The notes under the pieces are model-generated. The model worked only from the letters and a program-made list of their open reading frames with translations. It was not told the DNA's origin and made no database searches. Position numbers and translations under genes: made by a program. Positions 26,914 to 35,316 of a stretch of 64,000 nucleotides of DNA are shown one piece after another; positions within the stretch are counted from its first letter, which is position 1, and the number at the start of each line of letters is the position of its first letter. The DNA is taken from NCBI GenBank assembly GCA_020026435.1, contig JAHHQK010000002.1, positions 62,001 through 126,000 of the forward strand, given 5' to 3'. The DNA comes from Alistipes sp. (GTDB taxonomy: Bacteria; Bacteroidota; Bacteroidia; Bacteroidales; Rikenellaceae).

Positions 26914-27000
26914 GGAGAGGTGCCGGAGTGGTCGATCGGGCCGCACTCGAAATGCGGTGTACGGGCAACTGTACCGGGGGTTCGAATCCCTCCCTCTCCG
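26914..27000 (+). tRNA. tRNA-Ser(CGA)
   Basis: An 87-nt class II tRNA: acceptor GGAGAGG pairs with CCTCTCC, the anticodon stem CCGCA/TGCGG closes loop CTCGAAA with anticodon CGA, a long variable arm (TGTACGGGCAACTGTACC region) marks it as a serine tRNA, and the T arm contains GGTTCGAATCC. The 3' CCA is not encoded (CAA follows discriminator G). An integrase starts about 310 bp downstream, so this tRNA is the likely integration site. Confidence 0.95.
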
Positions 27001-27006
27001 CAAGAC

Positions 27007-27043
27007 AATGAGGATGTTACGACGAGTAACATCCTCATTTTGT
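27007..27043 (+). terminator. Terminator after tRNA-Ser
   Basis: ATGAGGATGTTAC (27008-27020) and GTAACATCCTCAT (27026-27038) make a perfect 13-bp stem with loop GACGA, followed by TTTTGTTTT. If the element integrated in the tRNA 3' end, this hairpin lies on the element side of the junction or was duplicated. Confidence 0.8.
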
Positions 27044-27101
27044 TTTAGTTGCGCATCTAACTGATTGATTGTTTGTCCGTTCAGCGTCCCTTTTTTGCTG
27101 A

Positions 27102-27239
27102 ATACGACTACTCCAGGACGGCAAACAACTGATTATCAACAGGCAAATATCCACCTAATAGACATCTTGCGGTAACCTGTTCGTAACCGCAATAGACATT
27201 GCGCGTAACCCGACTACAAACGTCTGAAATACGACTACT
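27102..27239 (+). repeat. Direct repeats upstream of the integrase (candidate arm-type sites)
   Basis: ATACGACTACT occurs at 27102-27112 and 27229-27239, with a related CGACTACA at 27211-27218. A second pair, AATAGACATCTTGCGGTAACC (27157-27177, given as AATAGACATCTTGCG plus GTAACC) and AATAGACATTGCGCGTAACC (27191-27210), is also directly repeated. Repeats between a tRNA and an integrase gene usually bind the integrase arm domain or excisionase. The 310-bp gap 27001-27309 holds nothing else. Confidence 0.55.
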
Positions 27240-27309
27240 TCTGACTATACTGCTTTGGTTTTCAGTAAATTATTGATATTTAACTTCGTATCACCAAATA
27301 ACAGAGAGT

Positions 27310-28634
27310 ATGAAAGCAGACAAAAAAGCAAGCAAGAACACCTTCAGCGTGATTTTCGTCATTCAGAAGGGCAAATGTCGTCCTGATGGCAAAGCCCCCA
27401 TCGTAGCACGCATTACCGTCAACGGGGAGATGGTACACTTTTCGACCAAGATGTACATAGAACCCGAACGATGGCTTCCCCTGGAGTACAAGACTAAGGG
27501 ACAAACTCATGAGGAACAGGTGATCAACAGCACCCTGTTCGATTTTCACGCCACGATCAAACGCAAGTACAACGATATGATTTATCGTGGCGAGGTAATA
27601 ACGGCAAGTAAGATCAAGAGTTCCATACTCTGCCAGGACGAGCGCAGTATGACACTCATTGCGTTGTGCAATAAATACATTGAGGACTACGAAAAACTTG
27701 TACTGACACAGGATTACGGCCAGGAGTCCTTCTTCCGATATAAGGTTTGCCGTAATCGCCTGCAGGAGTTTCTCCGGGATGAGTTCAAGGTAAGTGACCT
27801 TCCCTTGCAGGATATCAACAAGCGTTTTCTGGACAAACTATACCTTTGGCTACGCTCGGCACATCGGCTCAACAATAATACTGCAGTAAAGTTTATCCAC
27901 CGTTTTGCTTCCATATATAAGATGGCAAAAGACAACGGATGGGTTGTAGCAGACCCTTTCAAGCAACAAAAACTACACCTTGACAAGGTGGACCGGGGTT
28001 ATCTTACGATCGAAGAGGTTTCCCGTTTGTACAATAAGGAATTTGAAAGCCTGCGGCTGGAGCAGGTCAGAGACATATTTATATTCAGCTGCTATACAGG
28101 ATTGGCGTACATTGATGTTTACAACCTCACGGAAGACCAGCTGAATGTATGGGCCGATGGCAATACCTGGATCAGTTTTCATCGACAGAAGACCAAAGTC
28201 CCGTTCAACGTGCGACTGCTGGATGTGCCGCTCCAGATTATTGAGAAATACAAACACTTCCGTAAAGGCAAACGTCTGCTCCCCGTACCGTCAAACCAGA
28301 AGTGCAACGAGTATCTGAAAGAGATTGCCGAAGTCTGCGGGATCAACAAGAACATAACTTTTCACGTTGCCCGTCACACTTTTGCCACAACCATTACCTT
28401 GGGAAATGGCGTGCCAATCGAAACCGTCTCAAAGATGCTTGGCATACGAATGTGCGCACGACACAAATCTACGCCCGTATCACCGACCAGAAAATCAACG
28501 TAGATATGGAGAGTCTCGCTGCGAAGCTCAACGGAATCTTCACTGCTCCCCTGACTCCATCCAAGGAGTCTGTCCGTCGAGAGCAACATCAGCGTGAGGT
28601 ACAGAAGTTCGCAGTAGCGGCCGGCCTGGCATAA
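27310..28634 (+). pseudogene. Tyrosine-recombinase integrase, frameshifted in the catalytic domain
   Basis: A Bacteroidetes tyrosine integrase: an Arm-DNA-binding domain (residues 11-100, FSVIFVIQKGKCRPDGKAPI), SAM-like core (about 110-215) and catalytic domain with FIFSCYTGLAYIDVYNLT (Arg replaced in this family pattern by the usual GLAY/D context) and FHVARHTFATTITLGNGVP. After VSKMLG the frame fails: GGC ATA CGA should read GGC CAT ACG, so one C is missing after 28443. In the shifted frame the expected HTNVRTTQIYARITDQKI with catalytic Tyr continues to 28634. Read as cloned, the product stops at 28503 and lacks the nucleophile. Restoring the base gives 441 residues. It may be a recent mutation, a sequencing error or a decayed integrase. 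Confidence 0.85.
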
Positions 28635-28663
28635 AACCACTCCTCCATAGAGCCGACAACGGC

Positions 28664-28696
28664 AACCAGGCACCGACATAAGGTGCCTGGTTTTTC
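28664..28696 (+). terminator. Terminator after the integrase
   Basis: AACCAGGCACC (28664-28674) and GGTGCCTGGTT (28682-28692) form an 11-bp perfect stem with loop GACATAA, followed by TTTTC on the plus strand. It separates the integrase from the convergent phage tail genes. Confidence 0.85.
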
Positions 28697-29393
28697 ATTG
28701 CAATGTCCAGCCCTTGCTTGTGGCGATAGCTTTTTGAGCTTCGGAGAGCTTGGCAAGATTCTTTGTTCCCAGCGTACAGGTTTTATCCGTCACGCCATCG
28801 GCTAAAGCATTGAGCAGGGAGAGAAGACTCTCAAGCGTAAGTTTTGGGCAACCGTTAACCCAAATATCTACCGAGATCGTACCGGTAAAGGATACACTCT
28901 CCAGGTTTCTGCAGGCGGTGAATGTAGTATCAATCTGCGATTTCACATTACTGAAGTCGAGAGGCTGGACAATTGTCACCAACGAAGAGCAACCGTGAAA
29001 CAACTCCGATGCGGAGGTTATGGCCGAAGTATCCAATCCATCAATACGGGTCAGAGTCTCGCAACCATAGAATGCCCACATCATATTGGTGACATTGGCC
29101 GTTTCAAGGACTCCGACCTGCGTGAGAGCCGTACATCCGTAACACATCTGATACATAGATGTCAACTGTCGGAAATCCAGGCATGCAGGCAATTTGCTCA
29201 ATGATGTATTACCCTTAAAAAGTTGGTATCCCGATCGGACGTACTGTATGCCACTCGGAATTTGCTTTACTTTGTACGCGAGTTCATACAAGGTGTCCGT
29301 TAAGGTTGCAGAAGCCCCCTGGGCAGCGATATGAAGGGCAAAGAGCGAACGTACTTGTGAAAGACGTGATATGAGAGGTGTAAAATCAGCCAT
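28695..29393 (-). CDS. Phage tail-tip protein with BspA-like leucine-rich repeats
   Basis: The 232-residue protein has a helical N-terminus (about 1-45) and then BspA-type leucine-rich repeats: SLSKLPACLDFRQLTSMYQM, CTALTQVGVLETANVTNMMW, CETLTRIDGLDTSAITSASE, CSSLVTIVQPLDFSNV and CRNLESVSFTG. The C-terminus carries LTLESLLSLLNALADG and KLSEAQKAIATSKGWTLQ, a segment found in many Bacteroides phage fibre proteins. It is the last gene of the structural cluster, so it is probably a distal tail or receptor-binding protein. Confidence 0.75.
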   Translation of the reverse strand: MADFTPLISRLSQVRSLFALHIAAQGASATLTDTLYELAYKVKQIPSGIQYVRSGYQLFKGNTSLSKLPACLDFRQLTSMYQMCYGCTALTQVGVLETANVTNMMWAFYGCETLTRIDGLDTSAITSASELFHGCSSLVTIVQPLDFSNVKSQIDTTFTACRNLESVSFTGTISVDIWVNGCPKLTLESLLSLLNALADGVTDKTCTLGTKNLAKLSEAQKAIATSKGWTLQ

Positions 29394-29396
29394 AAG

Positions 29397-29588
29397 TTAT
29401 CCGATGATTTGTGCGAGTGAAGCGGCAAGTTCCGCTATTCCAAGCGAATCCTCCAACTGAACGATCAATGATTCATAAGTTATTGCGTATGCCTGCCCTC
29501 CGCGCTCTATTTCCAACAGGTCGGTAGGCGACATTGTGCTGGTTTGCGTAAGATCTCCGATGGTTACGCCGTTTGCTGTTTCTGCCAT
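29397..29588 (-). CDS. Small phage tail-associated protein
   Basis: A 63-residue acidic protein (MAETANGVTIGDLTQTS...MSPTDLLEIERGGQAYAITY) with a pattern seen in the N-terminal parts of phage fibre proteins. It lies 3 bp upstream of the LRR protein gene and 9 bp downstream of the tail-fibre tail end. It may be a fibre adaptor or chaperone; no family is certain. Confidence 0.6.
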   Translation of the reverse strand: MAETANGVTIGDLTQTSTMSPTDLLEIERGGQAYAITYESLIVQLEDSLGIAELAASLAQIIG

Positions 29589-29597
29589 ACAATATAT

Positions 29598-29897
29598 TTA
29601 TTCAGTGTATTCTTCAAAGCAACACATTTGCAGGTAAGTTACCAACCACCAGCACTTGCCCGCATATATCCCGGGTACGGCAACAAGTTGCAGGATTCCC
29701 GCATAACACTTCACTCGTTGCATCCTGTCAAATCCGAAATCATTCTGCTTGATCGATGAGAGTATGCCCGACTCGGCATCGTCTACGGCAAGGATGATAT
29801 CCGGAGAGGAGCGTGTTCTCACAGGTGTGTCATACAATGTCAGCACATTGCCGATATACTCGTTTGAGGTCGGAAGATTGATCCATATTTTATAGTC
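29598..29897 (-). CDS. C-terminal segment of tail fibre, in frame after a TAG codon
   Basis: This segment continues in the same frame as the 29898-31733 gene after a single TAG. It reads DYKIWINLPTSNEYIGNVLT then LYDTPVRTRSSPDIILAVDD and ends CFEEYTE with TAA. The only start codon inside is a GTG at 29846, which would drop the WINLPTS part. I therefore read it as the natural C-terminus of the fibre protein, reached by readthrough or cut off by a nonsense mutation, rather than a separate gene. As a free ORF it would be 82 residues. Confidence 0.55.
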   Translation of the reverse strand, partial: DYKIWINLPTSNEYIGNVLTLYDTPVRTRSSPDIILAVDDAESGILSSIKQNDFGFDRMQRVKCYAGILQLVAVPGIYAGKCWWLVTYLQMCCFEEYTE

Positions 29898-31733
29898 CTA
29901 ATATTGCTCGCCAATTGTTTGCAGATTCATATTCCTGTCCACGGTGTACTTCCGTGTAGCGGTGTTATAGCAGGTGCCTTCTTCTCGCAATGTTTTGAAT
30001 GGAATGCGTATATGCCCCGAGAATACCCCCGTAGCCATTTCTATATGTCCATCTTCGTAGATTCGGGTCTTAGCCGTACCTGCATTCTGTATACCATCTG
30101 CTCCGGCAAAGAGCATCAGTTTACCGTGCTTCTCATCAACCGTTCCCGAAATGGCACTGCCGGCCATACCGGCCACAACCCGGGCATTATTCTCATCCTT
30201 TACCCCGACAAACCCTGACAATACCACACCGCTTTGACCATCTATTTCAGTCGTTGCATCGCGGAAATTATCGCGCAGATATTCCAGGTCACTCTGTTGT
30301 TCTTGCTCTTCGGATGCGGCACGTATCGTTTTGACGATTATAGCGCGAGCCTCATAGTAAGCTGCAATATCCTGGAAATCGGGTTCGATGGTAATATACT
30401 CGGGAGTTGACTGGGTATATTTCTCGATAGCCGTTACCGCCAAAATATAGGCATTGACATAGTCGTCCCACGCGGCATCCTTGTTACGGATGATGCGTAG
30501 TTGCGAATTTGCAATGCGGCCGGCTGTGGCGGTTACGCGTCTGTACTCTCTGACAAGATAAGTGTCGGCATCGAGAAGCAACTGCTCATACTCGGAACGT
30601 ATGTCCTGCAAACGCTCTTTTAGAAAGGACTTCTCGACGGGGGACACCACTTCATCGGAGTTTATCTTTGCCAACGTATCACAAGCAGAATCGAGTTCTG
30701 CCTGAAGCGCATCAAGGTCTGTACCCTCATCCGGGCGCAGGGGATCAATGCGTCCGAAACGTAATACTCCCCCCTTGAATGAGATTCCGCAACCATTTGT
30801 GCGGTTATATAGTTGCACGTCACCCGTTCGTGAGTCGAACCAGTTATCTCCCAATACGTCGCTTATGTATCCCTGGAGGTAGACGTTCTTCAGATAGGCA
30901 GAATAACCGCGCATATCAAGCCCGTGTGCTGCAAGATTCGCCAGATCTCCGAACTGTGCCGCGATGTTCTCCACTCCGATCGTCCAGGTATTCATTCCAA
31001 CCAGATAGCGGTCATAGGTTCGCGTTGTATAGTGCGAAGCCTGGCGTGAGGTATCGGTAGCATTGCCTATTGCCACGATGTTCATCATCTCTGTCGGATG
31101 ATACGCAAAATCCTCGCGCAGTTCATATCTCCACTCTCCGAAAGTCTGCTCATCGAGACACTCAACCAGCCGGAAATAGCAGGTTGTAAATCCGGCAAAG
31201 GTCCGTATGCCTTTTGAGTCATCGCTGTCCTCCGTAGGCTCCGTGAAGGTCCCCACCGTTGAACTTTTGAAGATGCCCATACAAAGATCATCCCTACGCA
31301 ACGATGCAACCTCGCCAGGTTCAAGTTTAAGGCTCAAGCGGCAATGGTCCTTGTCTACGGCCAACACGACACCGGCTCCCGGAGCACTCCATTTATCACC
31401 CACCGTGGTCTCGACACGGTTATAACGGAATTCAGGCACGTCCAGAAACTCTTCAAGGTGCAAATTGCGCATATAGGCATTGCCTTCGACCGAGAAGTCT
31501 CCTTGAATAGATCCTCCCGAACGGTTCAGTTTCTCATCAAGAGCCGACTGTAATCCTTGCACCTGGGCTATGGGATGCGTATGTGCCTTGGGTGCTACCC
31601 GTTCCTGCAACTCCTTACCACGGATTTTCATCGAGGCCTCCGCCTGCGGAACATCAACAATGAACTCAAACTCATCGAAATGCTCCATCTGCCCTGCGGC
31701 CGAAGCCAACTCCTGTATGCGGATCTCGTTCAT
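29898..31733 (-). CDS. Phage tail fibre/receptor-binding protein (ends at in-frame TAG)
   Basis: The 611-residue protein begins with a helical, virion-attachment-like segment (MNEIRIQELASAAGQMEHFD; VAPKAHTHPIAQVQGLQSAL, the His-Thr-His metal-binding motif of fibres). A beta-rich middle (GSIQGDFSVEGNAYMRNL, AAHGLDMRGYSAYLKNVYLQ) is followed by a coiled coil (about 335-470, LDALQAELDSACDTLAK) and a C-terminal beta part with GTAKTRIYEDGHIEMATGVFSGH. The frame stops at TAG (29898-29900) but stays open to 29598. Joined, it would be about 711 residues. It lies downstream of the tape-measure and tail-tip genes, as expected. Confidence 0.8.
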   Translation of the reverse strand: MNEIRIQELASAAGQMEHFDEFEFIVDVPQAEASMKIRGKELQERVAPKAHTHPIAQVQGLQSALDEKLNRSGGSIQGDFSVEGNAYMRNLHLEEFLDVPEFRYNRVETTVGDKWSAPGAGVVLAVDKDHCRLSLKLEPGEVASLRRDDLCMGIFKSSTVGTFTEPTEDSDDSKGIRTFAGFTTCYFRLVECLDEQTFGEWRYELREDFAYHPTEMMNIVAIGNATDTSRQASHYTTRTYDRYLVGMNTWTIGVENIAAQFGDLANLAAHGLDMRGYSAYLKNVYLQGYISDVLGDNWFDSRTGDVQLYNRTNGCGISFKGGVLRFGRIDPLRPDEGTDLDALQAELDSACDTLAKINSDEVVSPVEKSFLKERLQDIRSEYEQLLLDADTYLVREYRRVTATAGRIANSQLRIIRNKDAAWDDYVNAYILAVTAIEKYTQSTPEYITIEPDFQDIAAYYEARAIIVKTIRAASEEQEQQSDLEYLRDNFRDATTEIDGQSGVVLSGFVGVKDENNARVVAGMAGSAISGTVDEKHGKLMLFAGADGIQNAGTAKTRIYEDGHIEMATGVFSGHIRIPFKTLREEGTCYNTATRKYTVDRNMNLQTIGEQY

Positions 31734-31742
31734 AAAATTTTA

Positions 31743-31774
31743 TTTGTTTTTATTCACGCAATTAACTATCTTTG
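31743..31774 (+). promoter_or_regulatory. Autonomous plus-strand promoter of the moron gene
   Basis: TTTG (31743-31746), a 20-nt spacer and TATCTTTG (31767-31774) match the Bacteroidetes promoter consensus exactly. The start would be near 31781, 14 nt before the ATG at 31795. It is opposite to the phage genes around it. Confidence 0.85.
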
Positions 31775-31794
31775 AGAAACTAACCACTACAACT

Positions 31795-32214
31795 ATGAAC
31801 AAGTTCTGGACTTTTATTGCAGGAGCCTTTTCAGGTATCCTTCTGACGATCGTTGTTCTGTTGATCATTGGTTCTGCCAAAGGCGAATCCCCCATCCCTG
31901 GCCTTACCACATTTGAAGAAAGAGGACAGATGATGGAAGCAGAACAATACAGCATCATACAGACATTAAGTGACTCATACGCTTTAGCCATGGAGATCAG
32001 CCTTGACAGGTTTAACGACCTTGATATATCCTCCTTGCCTTCCATGCTGACTCCCGTTTTACTTATTGGTGACGAAACCACGCATTTTTATGATGGTCTT
32101 GAAGTTAAAGTCACGAACAACAAGCGTTTCTATCAAGTGGGAACTTATAAATACGAAACCAAATCGGAGGATTGGAAAACTGTCCCAGCTGTTATGTTGC
32201 TTGAGCAGAAGTAA
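31795..32214 (+). CDS. Small membrane-anchored protein, lysogen-expressed moron candidate
   Basis: The ATG at 31795 gives 139 residues: a short N-tail, one strongly hydrophobic segment (WTFIAGAFSGILLTIVVLLIIG, about residues 4-26) and a soluble domain (EERGQMMEAEQYSIIQTLSD, MLTPVLLIGDETTHFYDGLE, KVTNNKRFYQVGTYKYETKS). I do not recognise a family. It is the only plus-strand gene among more than 20 minus-strand phage genes, squeezed between fibre and tape measure, and has its own host-type promoter. That is the usual picture of a moron expressed from the prophage, often for superinfection exclusion or host fitness (inference). Confidence 0.8.
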   Translation: MNKFWTFIAGAFSGILLTIVVLLIIGSAKGESPIPGLTTFEERGQMMEAEQYSIIQTLSDSYALAMEISLDRFNDLDISSLPSMLTPVLLIGDETTHFYDGLEVKVTNNKRFYQVGTYKYETKSEDWKTVPAVMLLEQK

Positions 32215-32221
32215 CTGCGAC

Positions 32222-33346
32222 CTATCCTCCTAAAATCGAGGTTTTGAAGTTCTCCTTGCCGAGGACATAGACCAAATCCCGACCCTTGGCAGTCAATTGA
32301 CCGCCAAGGGTTATTTGTATCTTCTGCGATGCTCCGGAAGCCGGGAGCATAGCCTGCAGTTTCGACAAGGGCGCAATCACTTCAGGGTCTGCCACTGCAT
32401 TGGGATTATCTCCGACCAGCGCGAGAGTCTTGCCATATGCCAGGCCTCCCGTTGCAAGAGCCGGGACACTATCCTTTGCATTCTTGTTGATGAGAGCCGT
32501 CATAATGGCAGCCGCAGCAACCATCGCTGCGCCTACGGCAATCGCGGCCCATGGATTCGCAAGCACAGATTTTAGAGCCGTTTTGAACGCAATAATCATC
32601 ACTCCGAACTCGATAAGCTGCGCACCGATATTACACAGAAACGAGGCAAACTGCGTAAGTATGGCTTTGAGCAGACCTCCGAATCCGAGATCTCCGGCAA
32701 TGATTTGCCCCAATGCCTCGGCTGCGGCCACAATGCTGTCTGCAAGAAATGCGGATACCTGCTCATCGAAGCGTTGCATTGTTGTCGCCACGGTCTGTGA
32801 AACGTGTTCCAGAGCAACGGAAAAAGCCACTCCTTTGTTTGTCAGCGTCTGTGTATAGTTCCCCACCATCGCCACCGTGTCGGCAACATTCTTCTGCAGT
32901 AGCGTGCTGTTATCCGAGGCCCACCCATAGATGCCTTCACGCACCGAAGCCCATATCGCCCTCATCTGACGTGAGTATTCCGATGCTGCTATCTTTATAT
33001 CATCGATCTTCAACTTCGGTCGGGGAAACGAAATCTCCATCTGCGGAGTTACAACAGCAGTATTCTTCCCGATTGGGGCAAGATCCGCCGGTGTTATATT
33101 TTGTAGCTGTTGCAACTCCTTGCGCAAGCGCTCAATCTCCACATTGCAGGCGGCAATATCCTCAATGGAACTCTCCGGTAACAACTTTTTCTTTTCGAGT
33201 TCTTCGATCTGCTTTTGCAGACGTCCGATCAACCCCAAAGAGGTTTCACCATGCCCGGCAGCCTGTTGCATCTTCTTCATCAGAGCTTCACTCTGTTGCT
33301 CGGCTACGGCCATCATGCGATTCATTTCCTCCTGTTGCTTCTGCTC
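32222..33346 (-). CDS. C-terminal half of tail tape measure protein, in frame after a TAG
   Basis: This continues the 33347-34513 frame after a single TAG. It reads EQKQQEEMNRMMAVAEQQSE, then a coiled-coil stretch (GLIGRLQKQIEELEKKKLLP), a tail-length helical domain with hydrophobic patches (AIAVGAAMVAAAAIMTALIN) and the conserved end SVPALATGGLAYGKTLALVG, DPEVIAPLSKLQAMLP, QITLGGQLTAKGRDLVYVLG typical of tape-measure C-termini. An internal ATG at 33325 would make a 367-residue free product. It ends with TAG at 32222, 7 bp from the convergent moron gene. Confidence 0.75.
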   Translation of the reverse strand, partial: EQKQQEEMNRMMAVAEQQSEALMKKMQQAAGHGETSLGLIGRLQKQIEELEKKKLLPESSIEDIAACNVEIERLRKELQQLQNITPADLAPIGKNTAVVTPQMEISFPRPKLKIDDIKIAASEYSRQMRAIWASVREGIYGWASDNSTLLQKNVADTVAMVGNYTQTLTNKGVAFSVALEHVSQTVATTMQRFDEQVSAFLADSIVAAAEALGQIIAGDLGFGGLLKAILTQFASFLCNIGAQLIEFGVMIIAFKTALKSVLANPWAAIAVGAAMVAAAAIMTALINKNAKDSVPALATGGLAYGKTLALVGDNPNAVADPEVIAPLSKLQAMLPASGASQKIQITLGGQLTAKGRDLVYVLGKENFKTSILGG

Positions 33347-34513
33347 CTAAGCCTGCATCTCTTTTTTGCGTTCTATGGCCTTTGTAAGCAGTTCATACTC
33401 CTTACGAAGTGGAGCCATCTGTTCAGGATCTGCAATCTTCTGAATGGTAAAACCCGCAATGATACCATTGGGAACAATCCGGTTTTTTGTCGTGGCAGCC
33501 GCAATCTCTTTTTGCTTTTTCAGGTTCTCCTGCAATTTCCGCTCAAGGGTGGCCAGATCATCGGCATTGGCCAACTCATCGACCATTTTTTGTTTCTGTA
33601 CCTTGGCATAGGCAAAGGCGGCCCCGAGAGCCAGCAGTGCTGAAACAATCAGACCTACAGGAGAGAGCAATGCCGTAAATCCGGCCGCCAGCATAGGGAT
33701 GATCTTGATAACGCCTCCAATGCCAAGCGTAAGCGGTCCAATGGCTGCCACGACACCGGCAATCGCAACAACGACTCTCTTTATTTCCGGAGAAAGCGTC
33801 TGAAGCCAGGATACGATACCAGAGAGTGCCTTCGTGACCTTTGTGGCCAAAGGCATCATTGCAAAGCCGATCTGCTCAAGAAAATCGCCCCATGCATTCT
33901 GGAGTTGGCGCATGACACCTAACCCAACAGAAGCCGCGCCCTCGGCAAAACCTTTGTAGTTCTTCAGAATAAAATCTACGGCCTCTCCATTTTTAAGTTG
34001 CTCTGCCGTCAGCTCCTTGAGTTTGGGAATACTTTCGCCCAACTCACCCGTGAGTCCTCCGTAGGTCTTGGCAAGATTCTTTACTGCCGAGTCGAGCGTC
34101 ATTCCGGTTGCGGCTGACAATTGCGCTGAGGCTTCGATGACTCGGCCAATCTGCTCCTCGGTCATACCCAGCGATGCAAGATAAGCCTGCTGACCGATGA
34201 TAACCTCATCACCCAGCACTGAGCGTGATTGCAGTTCTCCGGCTTGAGCAATAAGCCTTTGTTGTACATCACTGCGGCTGCGCAAAGCTGTCAACAACCG
34301 TTTCTCGGCCTGTTGTTGGGTGTCGGCATTCTTCAACGCCACAACCCCCAGGGCTGTCAACGGAGCGGTGAGTGCAACCGAAAGCGTCTTGCCTACCGAG
34401 GAGAGTTTCTTCTGAAGAGACTCCATACTACGCTCCACCTGCCGGGCTTTCTGTTGAAACTCATAGGAATCCGCTCCAATCTTTATCAGAAGATCGGCAA
34501 TACGTCGGCTCAT
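33347..34513 (-). CDS. N-terminal half of tail tape measure protein (ends at in-frame TAG)
   Basis: This 388-residue frame starts MSRRIADLLIKIGADSYEF, a classic tape-measure N-terminus, followed by a coiled coil (VERSMESLQKKLSSVGKTLS), GEVIIGQQAYLASLGMTEEQ-like core (here LGDEVIIGQQAYLASLGMTE) with GMTLDSAVKNLAKTYGGLTG, and hydrophobic helices (VAAIGPLTLGIGGVIKIIPM). It ends KKEMQA then TAG GAG CAG AAG. The next codons stay open for 374 more, encoding the expected tape-measure C-terminus, so the intact protein would be about 763 residues. The ATG overlaps the stop region of the lysozyme gene. Confidence 0.8.
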   Translation of the reverse strand: MSRRIADLLIKIGADSYEFQQKARQVERSMESLQKKLSSVGKTLSVALTAPLTALGVVALKNADTQQQAEKRLLTALRSRSDVQQRLIAQAGELQSRSVLGDEVIIGQQAYLASLGMTEEQIGRVIEASAQLSAATGMTLDSAVKNLAKTYGGLTGELGESIPKLKELTAEQLKNGEAVDFILKNYKGFAEGAASVGLGVMRQLQNAWGDFLEQIGFAMMPLATKVTKALSGIVSWLQTLSPEIKRVVVAIAGVVAAIGPLTLGIGGVIKIIPMLAAGFTALLSPVGLIVSALLALGAAFAYAKVQKQKMVDELANADDLATLERKLQENLKKQKEIAAATTKNRIVPNGIIAGFTIQKIADPEQMAPLRKEYELLTKAIERKKEMQA

Positions 34514-34518
34514 ATGCT

Positions 34519-34941
34519 CTACGGTTTGTGGGTCTTATATAGTTGCCAACCCTGCTCCACATCGGCCAGAATGGCCGCACGGCCATTCTCAACTCGGGAG
34601 ATAGCCGCCACGATACGCACCATCAGATCGTGATCGGACATATCCACATTGGACTCGGCCGGTAGCCCCGCACTCTCCGCCACGGCCCGGATATAGCCCT
34701 CGGTGTAGTTCTCAACGGGAGGTGCATAGCGGGAAATAATCTCGCGAATAGTACGTACTCCACGTCGGCAATAGGAATCCAGCAGTACAAAGAGAGCCCG
34801 ATACCCCCATGCCATCGATTCAAACTGTTTGAATGCCGGGTCTTTCGATGGCTGCACTTCACCCAGGTAGCGGGTGGGTGATTTGCGGATATTACCCGGG
34901 TTGCAGTTTCGCAAGCCTCGCGGTAGTTTTCTCTGTACCAT
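34519..34941 (-). CDS. Virion-associated peptidoglycan hydrolase (P5-like structural protein)
   Basis: The start is the ATG at 34941 (MVQRKLPRGLRNCNPGNIRK); the longer open frame upstream is an overlap with the preceding gene. The 140-residue product has the LRNCNPGNIR motif, GEVQPSKDPAFKQFESMAWG, YRALFVLLDSYCRRG and a C-terminal ALPAESNVDMSD-like region that characterise the P5-type structural lysozyme-like proteins of Bacteroidetes phages. It probably cuts peptidoglycan during DNA injection or lysis. It lies between the small coiled-coil membrane protein and the tape measure. Confidence 0.75.
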   Translation of the reverse strand: MVQRKLPRGLRNCNPGNIRKSPTRYLGEVQPSKDPAFKQFESMAWGYRALFVLLDSYCRRGVRTIREIISRYAPPVENYTEGYIRAVAESAGLPAESNVDMSDHDLMVRIVAAISRVENGRAAILADVEQGWQLYKTHKP

Positions 34942-34945
34942 AATG

Positions 34946-35305
34946 TTATTGCTTGTTTTGTTTGCGGGATCTGTCCAATTCGGCTCGTTTGACCAGCACG
35001 GGGCATTGCTCCGGAGGGGTCGTGCATTTATAGGCCTGGCGGATAACCAGACGATTGCGTTCCAGTTCCACATCCTTATGCTCGATAATGATCTCGAGTT
35101 TATCCACCTTTTCTTCAAGTTTCTCCACGCGGCCATCGAGCCGTGTAATCTGCTCCGATTGAATAGCCACAACCTTCTCTGTATTCTCCAGTTCCGCGAG
35201 ATCGGCCTCGGCCATCTCCTTTCGTTTCTTTGACCTGAAAAAGAGAAGCGTCCCGACAAGACCACTTGCCAGCACGAAATTCAAAACAATGCTTACTATC
35301 TCCAT
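34946..35305 (-). CDS. Small membrane protein with coiled coil (holin or lysis candidate)
   Basis: The 119-residue protein has one N-terminal membrane segment (IVSIVLNFVLASGLVGTLLF, about residues 3-22), a charged stretch (RSKKRKEM) and a long coiled coil (ITRLDGRVEKLEEKVDKLEI). The single membrane helix with a periplasmic or cytoplasmic coil resembles Rz-like or holin-associated proteins. It directly precedes the lysozyme-like gene, supporting a role in lysis, but the family is not recognised. Confidence 0.6.
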   Translation of the reverse strand: MEIVSIVLNFVLASGLVGTLLFFRSKKRKEMAEADLAELENTEKVVAIQSEQITRLDGRVEKLEEKVDKLEIIIEHKDVELERNRLVIRQAYKCTTPPEQCPVLVKRAELDRSRKQNKQ

Positions 35306-35316
35306 AAAAGTTAAAA

